From Notospermus geniculatus (Eukaryota; Nemertea; Pilidiophora; Heteronemertea; Lineidae), in the NCBI GenBank assembly GCA_002633025.1, contig NMRB01000004.1:848561-912560 (forward strand): DNA of 64,000 nt, in the 5' to 3' direction. Under the pieces are notes generated by a model, which was not told the DNA's origin, did no database searches, and was given only the letters and a program-made list of their open reading frames with translations. Positions 63,752 to 64,000 of the stretch are shown piece after piece. Position 1 is the first letter of the stretch. Each line of letters opens with the position of its first letter. The position numbers were made by a program, and so were the translations under genes.

Positions 63752-64000
63752 GGATCGTCTCCAAATTGTTTTCGTTTCAAACGCGTTTCAAACGTATGTC
63801 AATATCGTTTGAAAATCGTTTGAAATTTTTATACTCCAACGAAACTGAAGTGATTTTCCAACGATTTTCCAAACGGTTTTGAAACGAATTCTCCCCAAAC
63901 GAAAACCAAACGGAAAGTACCAAACGAATTCCGCAACGAAGTGCAAACGTTTTTGTTCCCAACGAAAATGAAACGTTTCATGCACCGAATGAAATTCAAA
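63752..64000. repeat. AAACG-rich repeat, cut by the window edge
   Basis: Begins gggatcgtctccaaattg and has many copies of aaacg and cgttt on both strands at irregular spacing (for example gtttcaaacgcgtttcaaac). Composition differs sharply from the adjoining intron. Probably the left part of a DNA element or satellite whose other end is outside the window. Confidence 0.45.

Overview
This is animal nuclear DNA: many short coding exons in long introns with GT/AG borders, no operons, and dense short inverted-repeat elements. The palindrome TAGGCCTA and close variants recur across the introns, which I associate with invertebrate deuterostomes (echinoderm or hemichordate type). That taxonomic call is inference. 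There are two assembly gaps (7172-7361 and 20247-20862). I see no rRNA, tRNA, CRISPR or viral gene.

All convincing coding sequence is on the + strand and reads as one very large gene. The first nine exons (2536-11279) encode a homologue of JAKMIP (Janus kinase and microtubule-interacting protein). After them come more coiled-coil exons, including one uninterrupted 1068-codon exon (32393-35596), and the gene runs off the right edge. Joining the exons gives about 3690 codons with no stop. Nearly every junction is phase 0, and the few phase 1 and phase 2 junctions match their partners. Vertebrate JAKMIPs are several times shorter, so this is either a giant invertebrate JAKMIP-like protein or a JAKMIP gene read together with a neighbouring coiled-coil gene.

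Seven further exons (13715, 16188, 43478, 46689, 53038, 53793, 58225) each begin with an ATG shortly after an in-frame stop, lack a credible splice acceptor, and end in phase 0 at a GT donor. They look like alternative first exons, so the locus probably has many promoters producing N-terminally different isoforms.

The most striking piece is the 1434-codon exon at 46689-50990. It is predicted disordered and carries 23 consecutive 12-residue units centred on Thr-Gln-Thr, 17 of them perfect. TQT is the anchor of dynein light chain LC8 (DYNLL) ligands, so this looks like an exceptionally long polyvalent LC8-docking array. The same exon has a helix near its C-terminus that almost fits the PKA-anchoring (AKAP) consensus, just before it splices into coiled coil. 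Together they suggest a microtubule/dynein-linked scaffold.

Region by region: 1-2535 is upstream DNA with a short tandem repeat split by an 86-bp inverted-repeat insertion. 2536-11279 is the JAKMIP module. 11280-18380 is intron with two alternative first exons. 17649-20246 and 20863-23448 are near-identical copies of a four-exon block that meet exactly at a gap, most likely unmerged alleles. 23862-42280 is the coiled-coil rod. 42281-46688 is an intron crowded with inverted-repeat elements. 46689-50990 is the LC8-array exon. 51566-63637 is the C-terminal series of short exons. Mobile elements include a Harbinger-like element, a piggyBac-like MITE, a tRNA-derived SINE split by a foldback element, and several other MITE families.
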